The position numbers and the translations under genes were made by a program. From assembly GCA_963736305.1 (NCBI GenBank), contig CAVTOD010000005.1, forward strand, positions 248,001 to 312,000: DNA of 64,000 nt, read 5' to 3'. The notes beneath the pieces are model-generated. The model was not told the DNA's origin. It ran no database searches and was given only the letters and a program-made list of their open reading frames with translations. The stretch comes from DASUPK01 sp963736305 (lineage in GTDB: Bacteria; Actinomycetota; Thermoleophilia; Solirubrobacterales; 70-9). Positions 49,578-59,550 of the stretch are shown piece after piece. The number at the start of each line of letters is the position of its first letter. Within the stretch, counting starts at the first letter, position 1.

Positions 49578-50804
49578 TCAGGCGGCAACGGCGGCCTTAG
49601 TCGCGACCACGCCATCCTCCTGCAGACGGCCGATCTCAGCATCGCTGAGGCCGAGCACCTCAGCGAGCACCTCGTCGGTGTGCTCGCCGAGCAGTGGGGC
49701 GCGGCGCACCGGCACGCGCTCGACCTGACCGAACTCGAGCGGCGAGCCCGGCATCAGGTGGGAGCCGATCCCCGGCTGCTCGACTTCGTCGAACATAGGG
49801 TTGTCCGTCGAACAGCGCGGATCTCCGTCAACTAGCTCCATGAATGTCTGGTAGGGACCCCAGCAGACCCCGTGCGCGTCGAAGATCTCCCGGATCTCGT
49901 CCAACGTGCGGGCCGTGGTCCATGGCTTCAGCGTCGCGCCGATCACCTCGCGTGCTACGAACCGATCCCCTTCCTTGTCTAGGTCAACATCGAGCATCCG
50001 CTCCAGGGCCTCGAAGGTCTCGCCGAGACCGGTCGCCTCAACCAGGCTCCGCCACTGGCGCAAGGTCAATGCCACGATCATGATGCGCTGCCCCCCCTTA
50101 GTCAGGAAATCGCGGCCGAAGGCACCGTAGAGGTAGTTACCGTCCTTGGGCCGCTCCCGGCGGCAGATCTGCGCCTCGGCGATCTTGCCGAGGTTGCCGA
50201 CCATCGCGAAGGCGACGTCGGAGAGCGCGACCCTGACCAACTGGCCCTCGCCGGTCCGGGTCCGGTGCCGTTCGGCCGCCAGCATCCCTCCCGCGGCCAG
50301 CGTGCCCGTGATCGCATCCCAGGCCGGCAACAGGTGGTTGAAGGGAACCGAGAGGTGCCGGGGGCCGGTGGCCCACGGAAACCCGGTGGCCGGGTTGACG
50401 GTGTAGTCCACCGCGGAGGTGCCGTCGTAATTGCCGTTGATGCTGACCATGATCAGATCCTCTCGGCCCTCCCGCAGGGCCTCGTAGTCGAGCCAACCCC
50501 GGGCCGGGAAGTTGGTCAGTAAGAGACCGGCCTCGTCACCGGGAGCGGTGATCAGGGCGGTCGCGAGTTCCTGGCCTGCAGGCGATCGGAGGTCCACCTG
50601 GATCGAGCGCTTGCCCTTGTTCATGCCCGTCCAGAAGAGGCTCTTGCCGTCCTCGGTCACCGGCCAGCGGTTTCGGTCGAGGCCCCCGCCGATCGGGTCA
50701 AAGCGGATCACATCGGCGCCGAGCTGCGCCAGCGTCATGCCGCCCAGGGGCGCCGCCACGAAGGCGGAGCCCTCCACAACTCGCATGCCCTCCAGAATTC
50801 CCAT
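49578..50804 (-). CDS. mct: class III CoA-transferase, probable mesaconyl-CoA C1-C4 CoA transferase
   Basis: 408 aa CaiB/BaiF fold. The N-terminus MGILEGMRVVEGSAFVAAPL, GGMTLAQLGADVIRFDPIGG, and GKSLFWTGMNKGKRSIQVDL, plus LLTNFPARGWLDYEALREGR and PMFDEVEQPGIGSHLMPGSP, match my recollection of Chloroflexus Mct (2-methylfumaryl-CoA isomerase), which moves CoA within mesaconate in the 3-hydroxypropionate bicycle. The conserved catalytic Asp of the class should lie in the DYTVNPATGFPW region. It follows the hydratase gene by 23 nt. An intermolecular itaconate/mesaconate CoA-transferase is the main alternative. Confidence 0.8.
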   Translation of the reverse strand: MGILEGMRVVEGSAFVAAPLGGMTLAQLGADVIRFDPIGGGLDRNRWPVTEDGKSLFWTGMNKGKRSIQVDLRSPAGQELATALITAPGDEAGLLLTNFPARGWLDYEALREGREDLIMVSINGNYDGTSAVDYTVNPATGFPWATGPRHLSVPFNHLLPAWDAITGTLAAGGMLAAERHRTRTGEGQLVRVALSDVAFAMVGNLGKIAEAQICRRERPKDGNYLYGAFGRDFLTKGGQRIMIVALTLRQWRSLVEATGLGETFEALERMLDVDLDKEGDRFVAREVIGATLKPWTTARTLDEIREIFDAHGVCWGPYQTFMELVDGDPRCSTDNPMFDEVEQPGIGSHLMPGSPLEFGQVERVPVRRAPLLGEHTDEVLAEVLGLSDAEIGRLQEDGVVATKAAVAA

Positions 50805-50827
50805 TGTCGCGAACCCCTTTCTACTCC

Positions 50828-51850
50828 CTAGGCCATCAATCCCACGAAGCTCCAGTCGAGAACCTCGGCGATCTCGCCGTTCCCGGAGCGGTCGGCCTGC
50901 ACCCGAGCGCGCAGGTCGACCAGGCCTCCGCCCCCCTCGAGCGGTTGCGCCCCCTCGATGCTGAGTTCGGTCGCCAGGACGTCGCCCTCGAACACCGGAG
51001 CGAGGTGGTCGCAGCCATGCCAGGCGACAATCGTGACCAGATTGGAAATCGCTCGCGTGGCCTGCGCTGCCGCGACGGCGATCGTGTGGCCGCCGTAAAC
51101 GAGCCGGCGCCCATGCGCGCTCGCCCCGGGATCGGTGTGCGCCTTGGCGAGGTTAAGGGTGAGTCGGGCCAGCTCCGGCGCCGAGCTCACGGTATCGCGG
51201 CCGCCGACCTCGAAGGTGGCTCCGACCTCGAGTTCGGCGAAGTGCGCCCCTGGGACACGCTCTCGGAAGCGGTCGAGCCTCCACTTGCCGGGGATGGCGG
51301 CGGCGACCCGCTCCGGGTCGAGCTCGTCGGGAATCTCCTCGAAAAGGTCGGCGTGTCCGGTCTCGGCCGTCGGGTCTCGCAGCGGGATCATCGGGCAGCG
51401 CCAAAAGTCGAGCACAACCTCGCCACGCTGGTTCTCCGTCCGGATCCGCAGGGCGACCAGTCCGCTTGCCGTGCCGTCCTCCCGGGCCCGGTTCTGCTTC
51501 AGCCCGACGACCTCGGTTTGAGTTCGCAGCGTGTCGCCGATATGAGCTGGATGCAGTAGCACCAGGCCCCGGTAGAAGAGGTTGCCCAGTACACGCTGGG
51601 TCGGCCCGGTCGACTGACCGATCGCGACATCACAGACCAGGTTCGGATGCGCGAGGGCCCGGTCCCGTCCTGTGACCGCAGCGCTCAGCTTGGCGTCGAG
51701 CGGCAACCTCAACCTGTCTCCGACCAGCGCCTGATGGAGGGCGGCGTGGCCGGAGGTGAGCGTGAGCGCAGGCGCTTCGTCGAAGACATCGCCAACCACA
51801 AAGTCCTCGAAATGGGGACCGTCGCTGACGATCCGTTCGCTCGCTTCCAA
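50828..51850 (-). CDS. mch: MaoC-type double-hotdog hydratase, probable mesaconyl-CoA hydratase
   Basis: 340 aa, two hotdog domains. N-terminal FEDFVVGDVFDEAPALTLTS, VLGNLFYRGLVLLHPAHIGD, TLRTQTEVVGLKQNRARED and IRTENQRGEVVLDFWRCPMI follow the mesaconyl-CoA hydratase (beta-methylmalyl-CoA dehydratase) plan. The second domain has AKAHTDPGASAHGRRLVYGG. Reaction expected: (2R,3S)-beta-methylmalyl-CoA to mesaconyl-C1-CoA. TTG start after GAGGAGGAGAAG. Operon with mct; divergent from the CitE-type lyase. Other C4/C5 enoyl-CoA hydratases with this fold cannot be excluded. Confidence 0.75.
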   Translation of the reverse strand: MEASERIVSDGPHFEDFVVGDVFDEAPALTLTSGHAALHQALVGDRLRLPLDAKLSAAVTGRDRALAHPNLVCDVAIGQSTGPTQRVLGNLFYRGLVLLHPAHIGDTLRTQTEVVGLKQNRAREDGTASGLVALRIRTENQRGEVVLDFWRCPMIPLRDPTAETGHADLFEEIPDELDPERVAAAIPGKWRLDRFRERVPGAHFAELEVGATFEVGGRDTVSSAPELARLTLNLAKAHTDPGASAHGRRLVYGGHTIAVAAAQATRAISNLVTIVAWHGCDHLAPVFEGDVLATELSIEGAQPLEGGGGLVDLRARVQADRSGNGEIAEVLDWSFVGLMA

Positions 51851-51935
51851 CTTCTCCTCCTCGACGTGACCGCGCCGACCGTCCCGGTCCGAGGCTTAAT
51901 GGCACGAGGCAGGTGAGGCTAGCTGATTTCGAGAC

Positions 51936-51941
51936 TATGCT
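51936..51941 (+). promoter_or_regulatory. leaderless -10 box (TATGCT)
   Basis: TATGCT lies 8 nt before the GTG of the lyase gene at 51950, in the divergent region shared with mch-mct. Confidence 0.55.
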
Positions 51942-51949
51942 CGCGAGGT

Positions 51950-52840
51950 GTGAGATCCCGCCGCTCCTGTCTCTCGGTTCCTGCCTCCTCGCCGAAGATG
52001 CTCGCCAAAGCGCGGTCGCTGCCAGCCGACGAGATCGTGATCGATCTCGAGGACTCCGTCACCCCCGACGCGAAGGAGGCGGCGCGATCCGCAGCCTGCG
52101 CGGCGATCGCTGAGGACTGGGGCGGCCGCGCCGTGGCGGTTCGCGTCAACGGAATGGGCACCGAGTGGTGGGAGCGAGACGTGACCGAGCTTGCCAAGGC
52201 CGGCGGCGACGCGCTCGGCAGCCTGGTGATCCCGAAGTGCGAGACGGCTGCCCAGATCGACGCCGTCGAGCGCCTCCTCGAGGGGACGGAGGACAGTGCC
52301 GGCTTCGACCGGCCTCGCGTCGGACTGCAGGCGCTGATTGAGACCGCCGCCGGACTCGTCCGCGTGGGCGAGATCGCCGACGCTGGTCTTCGGCTCGAGA
52401 CGATGATCGTCGGATACGCCGACCTGGGAGCCTCGCTCGGCCGTCCGGCGGGAGGCCGGTATCCGGGTGACCGCTGGCACTGGGTGCGCGAGACCGTGCT
52501 CGTCAACGCCCGCGCCGGCGGCCTGGCGGCGATCGACGGGCCGCACCTGGACGTCTCAGACGAGGAAGGGCTGCGGTCTTCCGCCTCGAGCGCTCGCGCC
52601 CTGGGCTACGACGGAAAGTGGGCGATCCACCCGAGCCAGCTCGACCCGCTCAACGAGATCTTCTCCCCGACGCCGGAGGAGTTCGAGCGCGCCCACGCCG
52701 TGCTGGAGGCACTGGACGCTGCCGGGGATCGAGGCGCCGTGCAGCTGGATGGCGAAATGATCGACGAGGCCAGCCGGAAGCAGGCCGACCAACTGATCGC
52801 GCGGGGCAAGGCGGCGGGCATGGGCGCGACCGAGGCCTAG
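51950..52840 (+). CDS. CitE/HpcH-family CoA-ester lyase (malyl-, beta-methylmalyl- or citramalyl-CoA lyase)
   Basis: 296 aa TIM barrel. Motifs: SCLSVPASSPKMLAKARSLP, DEIVIDLEDSVTPDAKEAAR, AVAVRVNGMGTEWW (substrate Arg), LGSLVIPKCETAAQI, VGLQALIETAAGLVRVGEIA with the metal Glu, MIVGYADLGASLG with the metal Asp, and KWAIHPSQLDPLNEIFSPTP. Lyases of this class make or cleave (3S)-malyl-, beta-methylmalyl- or citramalyl-CoA. With mch and mct beside it, condensation of glyoxylate with propionyl-CoA, or citramalyl-CoA cleavage, is the best guess. Length is nearer the short CitE-like group than the ~350-aa Mcl of Chloroflexus. Confidence 0.85.
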   Translation: MRSRRSCLSVPASSPKMLAKARSLPADEIVIDLEDSVTPDAKEAARSAACAAIAEDWGGRAVAVRVNGMGTEWWERDVTELAKAGGDALGSLVIPKCETAAQIDAVERLLEGTEDSAGFDRPRVGLQALIETAAGLVRVGEIADAGLRLETMIVGYADLGASLGRPAGGRYPGDRWHWVRETVLVNARAGGLAAIDGPHLDVSDEEGLRSSASSARALGYDGKWAIHPSQLDPLNEIFSPTPEEFERAHAVLEALDAAGDRGAVQLDGEMIDEASRKQADQLIARGKAAGMGATEA

Positions 52841-52947
52841 GCCCCGGATCCCCCTCGGGGTGGCGTTGTTCATGCGCGAAGTCACCAGGGCGGCCTCACC
52901 CCGCCGCGAACCCATATCGGCCGCCTGAGGCGCGGCGGAGCCACGAC

Positions 52948-52965
52948 TAGAATCGTCGCGGAGGT
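52948..52965 (+). promoter_or_regulatory. -10 box and ribosome-binding site of ppdK
   Basis: TAGAAT (52948-52953) predicts a start near 52960; GGAGGT (52960-52965) follows at once. The codon 5 nt after GGAGGT is ACG (52971), where an ATG would be expected. Confidence 0.55.
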
Positions 52966-53027
52966 CCCAGACGAGTACGGCAACCGCCATCAGGTACGTC
53001 TACGAGTTCGACCAAGGCTCGCGCGAG

Positions 53028-55718
<2,691 letters not shown>

Positions 55719-55810
55719 CCACCAGCACCACAGGCTTCGAGGAGCGGGTCCGCTCCTGGGAGGTGGAGTGCCGGACGGCAATGGCCAGGGCGGTCAGAGC
55801 GAGCACGGCC

Positions 55811-55854
55811 AGCGCGCCCGACAGGATTCGAACCTGTGACCTTCGGTTTCGTAG
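55811..55854 (-). repeat. tRNA-Arg 3' fragment 3 (attachment-site remnant)
   Basis: 44 nt matching tRNA-Arg from the 3' end to just past the anticodon, same orientation as the intact gene. The 333-nt stretch between ppdK and the SnoaL gene (55719-56051) holds this fragment and the repeats at 55962-55980; no gene is seen in it. Confidence 0.9.
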
Positions 55855-55961
55855 GACGCGCCGGGTGTTCGTTGGGGATCGTCTGCACTCGGGATTTGGC
55901 TCTGTGCCGGGACCGCCGCGATTGTTGATTCGTTAACGCTCGGCTCAGATCCGTGTAGGTG

Positions 55962-55980
55962 GGTGCCCTTTTGGTGCCCT
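55962..55980 (+). repeat. short direct repeat GGTGCCCT x2 (possible integrase arm site)
   Basis: GGTGCCCT at 55962-55969 and 55973-55980, period 11, about 110 nt from tRNA fragment 3. Helically phased short repeats at this distance from the core are typical arm-type sites of tyrosine recombinases. Confidence 0.45.
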
Positions 55981-56051
55981 CGCCTGCCGGACTTAAGAAG
56001 GGCCTGCTTTGCATGGACAGCGGCGGTCCGTCGAGAGATACTGCGCGGGCG

Positions 56052-56447
56052 ATGCCAGAGGAGAACGTCGAGATCGCGAGCCGGGCTATTGCTGCCATCA
56101 ACGACCGCGACGTTGACGCGTACCTCGCCCTCTGTGACCCCGATTTTGAGCTGATCAACCCAATTGCGGCTATCGACGGGCCCAACCGTGGTGAAGCGGG
56201 GATCCGGAACTTTTTCCAGGCCATCGATGAGGGGGCGACGAGATTCGAGATGGAGGTCGAGCGGCTGCGGCCGCTTGGGAACGACCGCGTTTTGGCGTTC
56301 CTGATACTGAATTTGGAGTCCGAGCGCGGCTTTACACAGAGACAGCCGCTTACGAACCTCTACGACCTCAAAGACGGCAAGCTCTTGCGCGTAAGGGTCT
56401 TTTTTGATCGAGAGGAAGCCCTCGAAGCCGCCGGGCTGTCGGAGTAG
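56052..56447 (+). CDS. SnoaL-like (NTF2-fold) protein
   Basis: 131 aa from ATG 56052. Pattern: MPEENVEIASRAIAAINDRD, VDAYLALCDPDFELINPIAA, GEAGIRNFFQAIDEGATRFE, LYDLKDGKLLRVRVFFDREE and EALEAAGLSE. Typical of SnoaL-like proteins that are abundant in Thermoleophilia; function unknown. An in-frame ATG at 56013 would add a short N-terminus. It lies between tRNA fragment 3 and the intact tRNA-Arg. The remnant at 45505-45824 is related and ends with the same EALEAAGL motif. Confidence 0.85.
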   Translation: MPEENVEIASRAIAAINDRDVDAYLALCDPDFELINPIAAIDGPNRGEAGIRNFFQAIDEGATRFEMEVERLRPLGNDRVLAFLILNLESERGFTQRQPLTNLYDLKDGKLLRVRVFFDREEALEAAGLSE

Positions 56448-56490
56448 CGCTTTGGACGAAAACCTCTTCGGTTGTCAATCCAAGAAGCAG

Positions 56491-56510
56491 AAAACCCCGC
56501 ATTAGCGGGG
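56491..56510 (-). terminator. rho-independent terminator downstream of tRNA-Arg
   Basis: On the minus strand CCCCGC-TAAT-GCGGGG followed by TTTT: 6-bp GC stem, 4-nt loop, T-run. It lies 12 nt past the tRNA 3' end. Confidence 0.85.
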
Positions 56511-56521
56511 CTTCCCTGGAG

Positions 56522-56595
56522 CGCGCCCGACAGGATTCGAACCTGTGACCTTCGGTTTCGTAGACCGACGCTCTATCCAACTGAGCTACGGGCGC
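56522..56595 (-). tRNA. tRNA-Arg (anticodon ACG)
   Basis: 74 nt, folds fully: acceptor GCGCCCG/CGGGCGC, D-arm GCTC-AGTTGGATA-GAGC, anticodon arm TCGGT-CTACGAA-ACCGA with ACG at positions 34-36, variable AGGTC, T-arm ACAGG-TTCGAAT-CCTGT, discriminator G. The 3' CCA is not encoded. It is followed by a terminator. This is the only complete copy; three 3' fragments lie to its left, so this gene is the integration target that was reconstituted at the right end of the island. Confidence 0.98.
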
Positions 56596-56629
56596 GTGCG
56601 GGCAACAGCGTAGCGGCGCGGGTCGGGGC

Positions 56630-57355
56630 TCAGACCCGCTCCCGGTCGGCCGCCTCGGCGCGGCGCTTCGCTGCCGCCTCCTCGCGCTGGGCGAGCTTGC
56701 GCTCGTACTTTTCGAGCGTCTCAGCGGGATTGCGGCCCGCGTCGACGGGCGGCGCGATCGCACGAAGCTCGTCCAGCAGGCGCTGCGAGAGGCCGGCCGC
56801 GGTCTCGGATGGATCGGTCTGCCCCGAGGCCGGCTCGAAGAAGCGGACGCGGATGCGCGGGCGCTGCGGGAAGCGGGCGAGGGCCGGCGTCCCCTCGACC
56901 GCGGCACAGACCAGCCGCGCCTCCGGGACCTCGAGGGCGAGGCGGCCGATGCCGCTGCGCGCCCGCAGCCGCCGGCCCACCGAGATCGTTCCCTCAGGGA
57001 ACACCCCGATGCAGGAGCCGCGGCGGAGGGCTTCAATCGCGTTGACGAGGGCCCCGGCATCGCCCGCGGCGCGCTCGATCGGGATCTGGCCCATCCCGTC
57101 GAGGACCCAGCCCAGGCCGGGCTTGTCCCACAGGGCCTTCTTGGCGAGAGCGCGGATCTGACGCCGCTTGCGCGCCGCGACGCCGACCGCCAGCGGATCG
57201 GTCTGGGAGTCGTGGTTGGCGACCACCAGAGTGGGGCCGCCTCGAGGCAGGACCTCGATCCCCTCAACCTCCAGCCGCCCCCAGAGGCTGACCAACGGGA
57301 CGCAGACGGCCATCGCTGCCCGGTAGGTGGGTGTGAACGGCTCGGTTGCGTCCAT
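56630..57355 (-). CDS. 1-acyl-sn-glycerol-3-phosphate acyltransferase-like protein (PlsC)
   Basis: 241 aa. PlsC motifs: TLVVANHDSQTDPLAVGVAA (NHxSxxD, catalytic His/Asp), GVFPEGTISVGRRLRARSGI (FPEG substrate motif), ARLVCAAVEGTPALARFPQR. An N-terminal hydrophobic helix (AMAVCVPLVSLWGRLEVEGI) may seat it on the membrane. The C-terminus is a charged coiled coil (EKYERKLAQREEAAAKRRAE). Adds the second acyl chain in phosphatidic acid synthesis, or acylates another lipid. The ATG shares one base with the upstream gene stop. Confidence 0.9.
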   Translation of the reverse strand: MDATEPFTPTYRAAMAVCVPLVSLWGRLEVEGIEVLPRGGPTLVVANHDSQTDPLAVGVAARKRRQIRALAKKALWDKPGLGWVLDGMGQIPIERAAGDAGALVNAIEALRRGSCIGVFPEGTISVGRRLRARSGIGRLALEVPEARLVCAAVEGTPALARFPQRPRIRVRFFEPASGQTDPSETAAGLSQRLLDELRAIAPPVDAGRNPAETLEKYERKLAQREEAAAKRRAEAADRERV

Positions 57356-57693
57356 CACGTGAGTTCCGGAATGTGCCGTTGGAGATGCTCCGCCATCGTG
57401 GCGCGGACCCAGCGCTTGGTGTCCGAGTCGGCCATCCGGTAGCGGCCGATCAGCATCTTCTGATCGTCCAGGGGGAGGCCCGCGATCTCCCAGCGCACCA
57501 CGAGCCGCTCGAAGAGCATCTCGTTCCGCCTTGCCCAGACGTCCTCCATCGAGGCGGCGTCGCGGCGCGGCGGCTCGCCGATCTTCTTGATCGTCCTCGC
57601 GCTCAGCCCCTGTCGGAGCGTGAGGACGTTGCCCTCGGGGTCCGTGTAGTCGACCGTCTCGACCGGCTCTCGCTCGCGTCTTCGTCTCGGCAT
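57355..57693 (-). CDS. hypothetical protein (112 aa)
   Basis: Soluble, strongly charged: basic N-terminus (MPRRRREREPVETVDYTDPE), GNVLTLRQGLSARTIKKIGE, then helical EDVWARRNEMLFERLVVRWE and LDDQKMLIGRYRMADSDTKR. No family is recognised. An in-frame GTG at 57699 would add two residues. It is coupled to the acyltransferase (TGATG), which suggests a common process. Confidence 0.7.
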   Translation of the reverse strand: MPRRRREREPVETVDYTDPEGNVLTLRQGLSARTIKKIGEPPRRDAASMEDVWARRNEMLFERLVVRWEIAGLPLDDQKMLIGRYRMADSDTKRWVRATMAEHLQRHIPELT

Positions 57694-57710
57694 CGACACG
57701 AAAGGATCTC

Positions 57711-57740
57711 AACCCGGCGCCTCCGGCGAGGCGCCGGGTT
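57711..57740. terminator. strong GC hairpin between two minus-strand genes
   Basis: AACCCGGCGCC (57711-57721) pairs perfectly with GGCGCCGGGTT (57730-57740), 11 bp, with an 8-nt loop. It lies 12 nt past the stop of the membrane-protein gene on the transcribed strand. The downstream T-content is low, so termination may be partial. Confidence 0.6.
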
Positions 57741-57751
57741 GAGCAGCGCGT

Positions 57752-58384
57752 CTACGCGGTTGCGGCCGCGGCGGGGGCCGAACGCCGGTACATCACGATG
57801 CTGGCGATGATGATCCAGATGCCGGTGAGGAGAAACGCAATGAACCCGATCGGACCGGCGAAGAACAGGATGCCGATCACGAGCGCAAGCCAGCCGAGCC
57901 ATTTGGGCAACGGCGCCCCGGCCTTCAGGACGGACCCGGCCACACCAAACAACATGATCGTGAGCGGGAAGGCGAACGCGAAGAAATCCCAGTTGTCAAT
58001 GGCGTTCAAGGCGATCATCGCGTCCCCGGGGAGCTTGTTGTGGCCGCCGTCGATCAGCGCCGCGTGGACGGCGATCGCCAGGCAGAAACCTCCCACCGAG
58101 ACAATTCCGCCCACCATCGCGACCGTCGGCCAGAAGTCACCTCCTCCACCGGCTCCCTTCAGGTAGTCCCTGAGGGCGACGGCGAACATCGCCAGGAAGA
58201 TCACGGCGAGGGCCACGATCACGCCTGCAGCGACCTCCTTGGTCTGATGGTCGTGGTAGAAGGCCGAGATCTTCGATGCGCTGTCGTCGCTGCCGGGCGT
58301 GTCGCCTCCGACTGCACCGAAGCCGATGATCAAGAGCACCACGAAGGCGATGCCGGTCAGCGGAGCGAACCGTGGCAACTTCAT
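57752..58384 (-). CDS. multi-pass membrane protein of unknown function (DUF4386-like)
   Basis: 210 aa with about five to six helices: LTGIAFVVLLIIGFGAV, VAAGVIVALAVIFLAMFAVA, TVAMVGGIVSVGGFCLAIAV, FAFAFPLTIMLFGVAGSVLK, WLGWLALVIGILFFAGPIGF, LLTGIWIIIASIVMYRR. An extracytoplasmic loop after helix 1 (GGDTPGSDDSASKISAFYHD) is acidic. Similar proteins are common, uncharacterised, in actinobacteria. ATG after AAGGAGAGGC. Monocistronic. Confidence 0.75.
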   Translation of the reverse strand: MKLPRFAPLTGIAFVVLLIIGFGAVGGDTPGSDDSASKISAFYHDHQTKEVAAGVIVALAVIFLAMFAVALRDYLKGAGGGGDFWPTVAMVGGIVSVGGFCLAIAVHAALIDGGHNKLPGDAMIALNAIDNWDFFAFAFPLTIMLFGVAGSVLKAGAPLPKWLGWLALVIGILFFAGPIGFIAFLLTGIWIIIASIVMYRRSAPAAAATA

Positions 58385-58453
58385 TTTGCCTCTCCTTGTC
58401 TCCCCTACTTTCCCCCTCCGCGGCCGACCCTATCCCTTCCACCGGTCTGTGAA

Positions 58454-58459
58454 TAGCCT
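58454..58459 (+). promoter_or_regulatory. leaderless -10 box (TAGCCT) before a GTC codon
   Basis: TAGCCT predicts +1 at 58466, where the in-frame codon is GTC and not ATG/GTG/TTG. Confidence 0.5.
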
Positions 58460-58465
58460 TGCCGC

Positions 58466-59530
58466 GTCACCGACCCGGTCAACATCGCGGACCTCGAGAG
58501 GCTGGCCGCCGAGGCGCTGGAGCCGGGCGCGCACGGCTACTTCGCCGGCGGCGCCGGGGACGAGCGCACCCTGCGGCGAAACGCCGAGTCCTACGAGCGC
58601 TGGGAGCTGCGGCCCCGGGTGCTCGTCGACGTGTCGGGCGTCTCGACCCGAGGGACGGTGCTCGGCACCGAGGTCGAGGCGCCGATCCTGGTCGCGCCGG
58701 TGGCGTTCCAGCTGCTGGCCCATCCCGATGGCGAACAGGGGATGGCGCGGGCGGCGCACGACGCCGGCACCGTGATGTGCCTCTCGAGCCTGACCAGCAC
58801 CCGGCCCGCCGAGGTCGCCGCGGCTGCGCCCGGCGGGAAGCGGTGGATGCAGGTCTATCTCTTCCGAGACCGAGGCGTGACCCGCGCGATGGTCGAGGAA
58901 GCTGCTGAGGCCGGATACGAGGCGCTCCTCCTCACCGTCGACGCGCCGTACGCCGGCCGCCGGGAGCGTGATTTCCGGACGGGCTTCGAGGTTCCCGCCG
59001 ACATCCGGGCGCCTGCGATCGAGGCGGCCGCCGGGCACCGCAGCCTCACCGTCGCCGAGGTCTTCGGGCTGGTCGACCCCTCGATCACATGGAAGGACCT
59101 CGAGCAGCTCTGCGGGGAGTTCGACCTGCCGATCCTGGTCAAGGGCCTGATCACCGGGGAGGACGCGGCGCTCGCCGTCGAGCACGGCGCCGCGGGCGTA
59201 GTGGTTTCCAACCACGGAGGCCGCCAGCTCGACAACGCCCCGGCGACGATCGACGCACTTCCTGAGTGCGTCGAGGCTGTCGCCGGTCGCATCCCGGTGC
59301 TGATCGACGGGGGCATCCGGCGGGGCACCGACATCGCGGTCGCGCTCGCGCTGGGTGCCGATGCGGTGCTGGTCGGCCGGCCGGCGCTCTGGGGACTCGC
59401 CTGGAACGGTGAGGTGGGAGCGCGGCGCGCGCTGGAGATGCTGATCGACGAGCTGCGGCTCGCTCTCGCGCTGCTGGGCGCCTCGGACCCGTCCGCTCTT
59501 AGCGCAGTTCACGTCCAACGCCGCTCGTAG
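58466..59530 (+). CDS. FMN-dependent alpha-hydroxy-acid oxidase/dehydrogenase, start codon non-canonical
   Basis: 354 aa if read from GTC 58466. Family N-terminus is intact (VNIADLERLAAEALEPGAHG, YFAGGAGDERTLRRNAESYE). Then VLVDVSGVSTRGTVLGTEVE, PILVAPVAFQLLAHPDGEQG, FDLPILVKGLITGEDAALAV with the FMN Lys, GVVVSNHGGRQLDNAPATID with the catalytic His and Arg, and PVLIDGGIRRGTDIAVALAL. Oxidises lactate, glycolate, mandelate or similar; which is unknown. No ATG/GTG/TTG occurs in frame between the TAG at 58454 and GTG 58619, and starting at 58619 would lose the conserved first 51 residues. So initiation is odd, or the base is misread. Confidence 0.85.
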   Translation, partial: VTDPVNIADLERLAAEALEPGAHGYFAGGAGDERTLRRNAESYERWELRPRVLVDVSGVSTRGTVLGTEVEAPILVAPVAFQLLAHPDGEQGMARAAHDAGTVMCLSSLTSTRPAEVAAAAPGGKRWMQVYLFRDRGVTRAMVEEAAEAGYEALLLTVDAPYAGRRERDFRTGFEVPADIRAPAIEAAAGHRSLTVAEVFGLVDPSITWKDLEQLCGEFDLPILVKGLITGEDAALAVEHGAAGVVVSNHGGRQLDNAPATIDALPECVEAVAGRIPVLIDGGIRRGTDIAVALALGADAVLVGRPALWGLAWNGEVGARRALEMLIDELRLALALLGASDPSALSAVHVQRRS

Positions 59531-59537
59531 CCCTCGT

Positions 59538-59543
59538 TAGTCT
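59538..59543 (+). promoter_or_regulatory. leaderless -10 box (TAGTCT)
   Basis: TAGTCT lies 7 nt before the TTG at 59551. Confidence 0.6.
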
Positions 59544-59550
59544 CGCCCGC

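Noticed and set aside
49578..50804. Formyl-CoA or carnitine CoA-transferase
   Set aside because: The N-terminal and C-terminal motifs and the mch neighbour fit the mesaconyl-CoA transferase type better; alignment would settle it.
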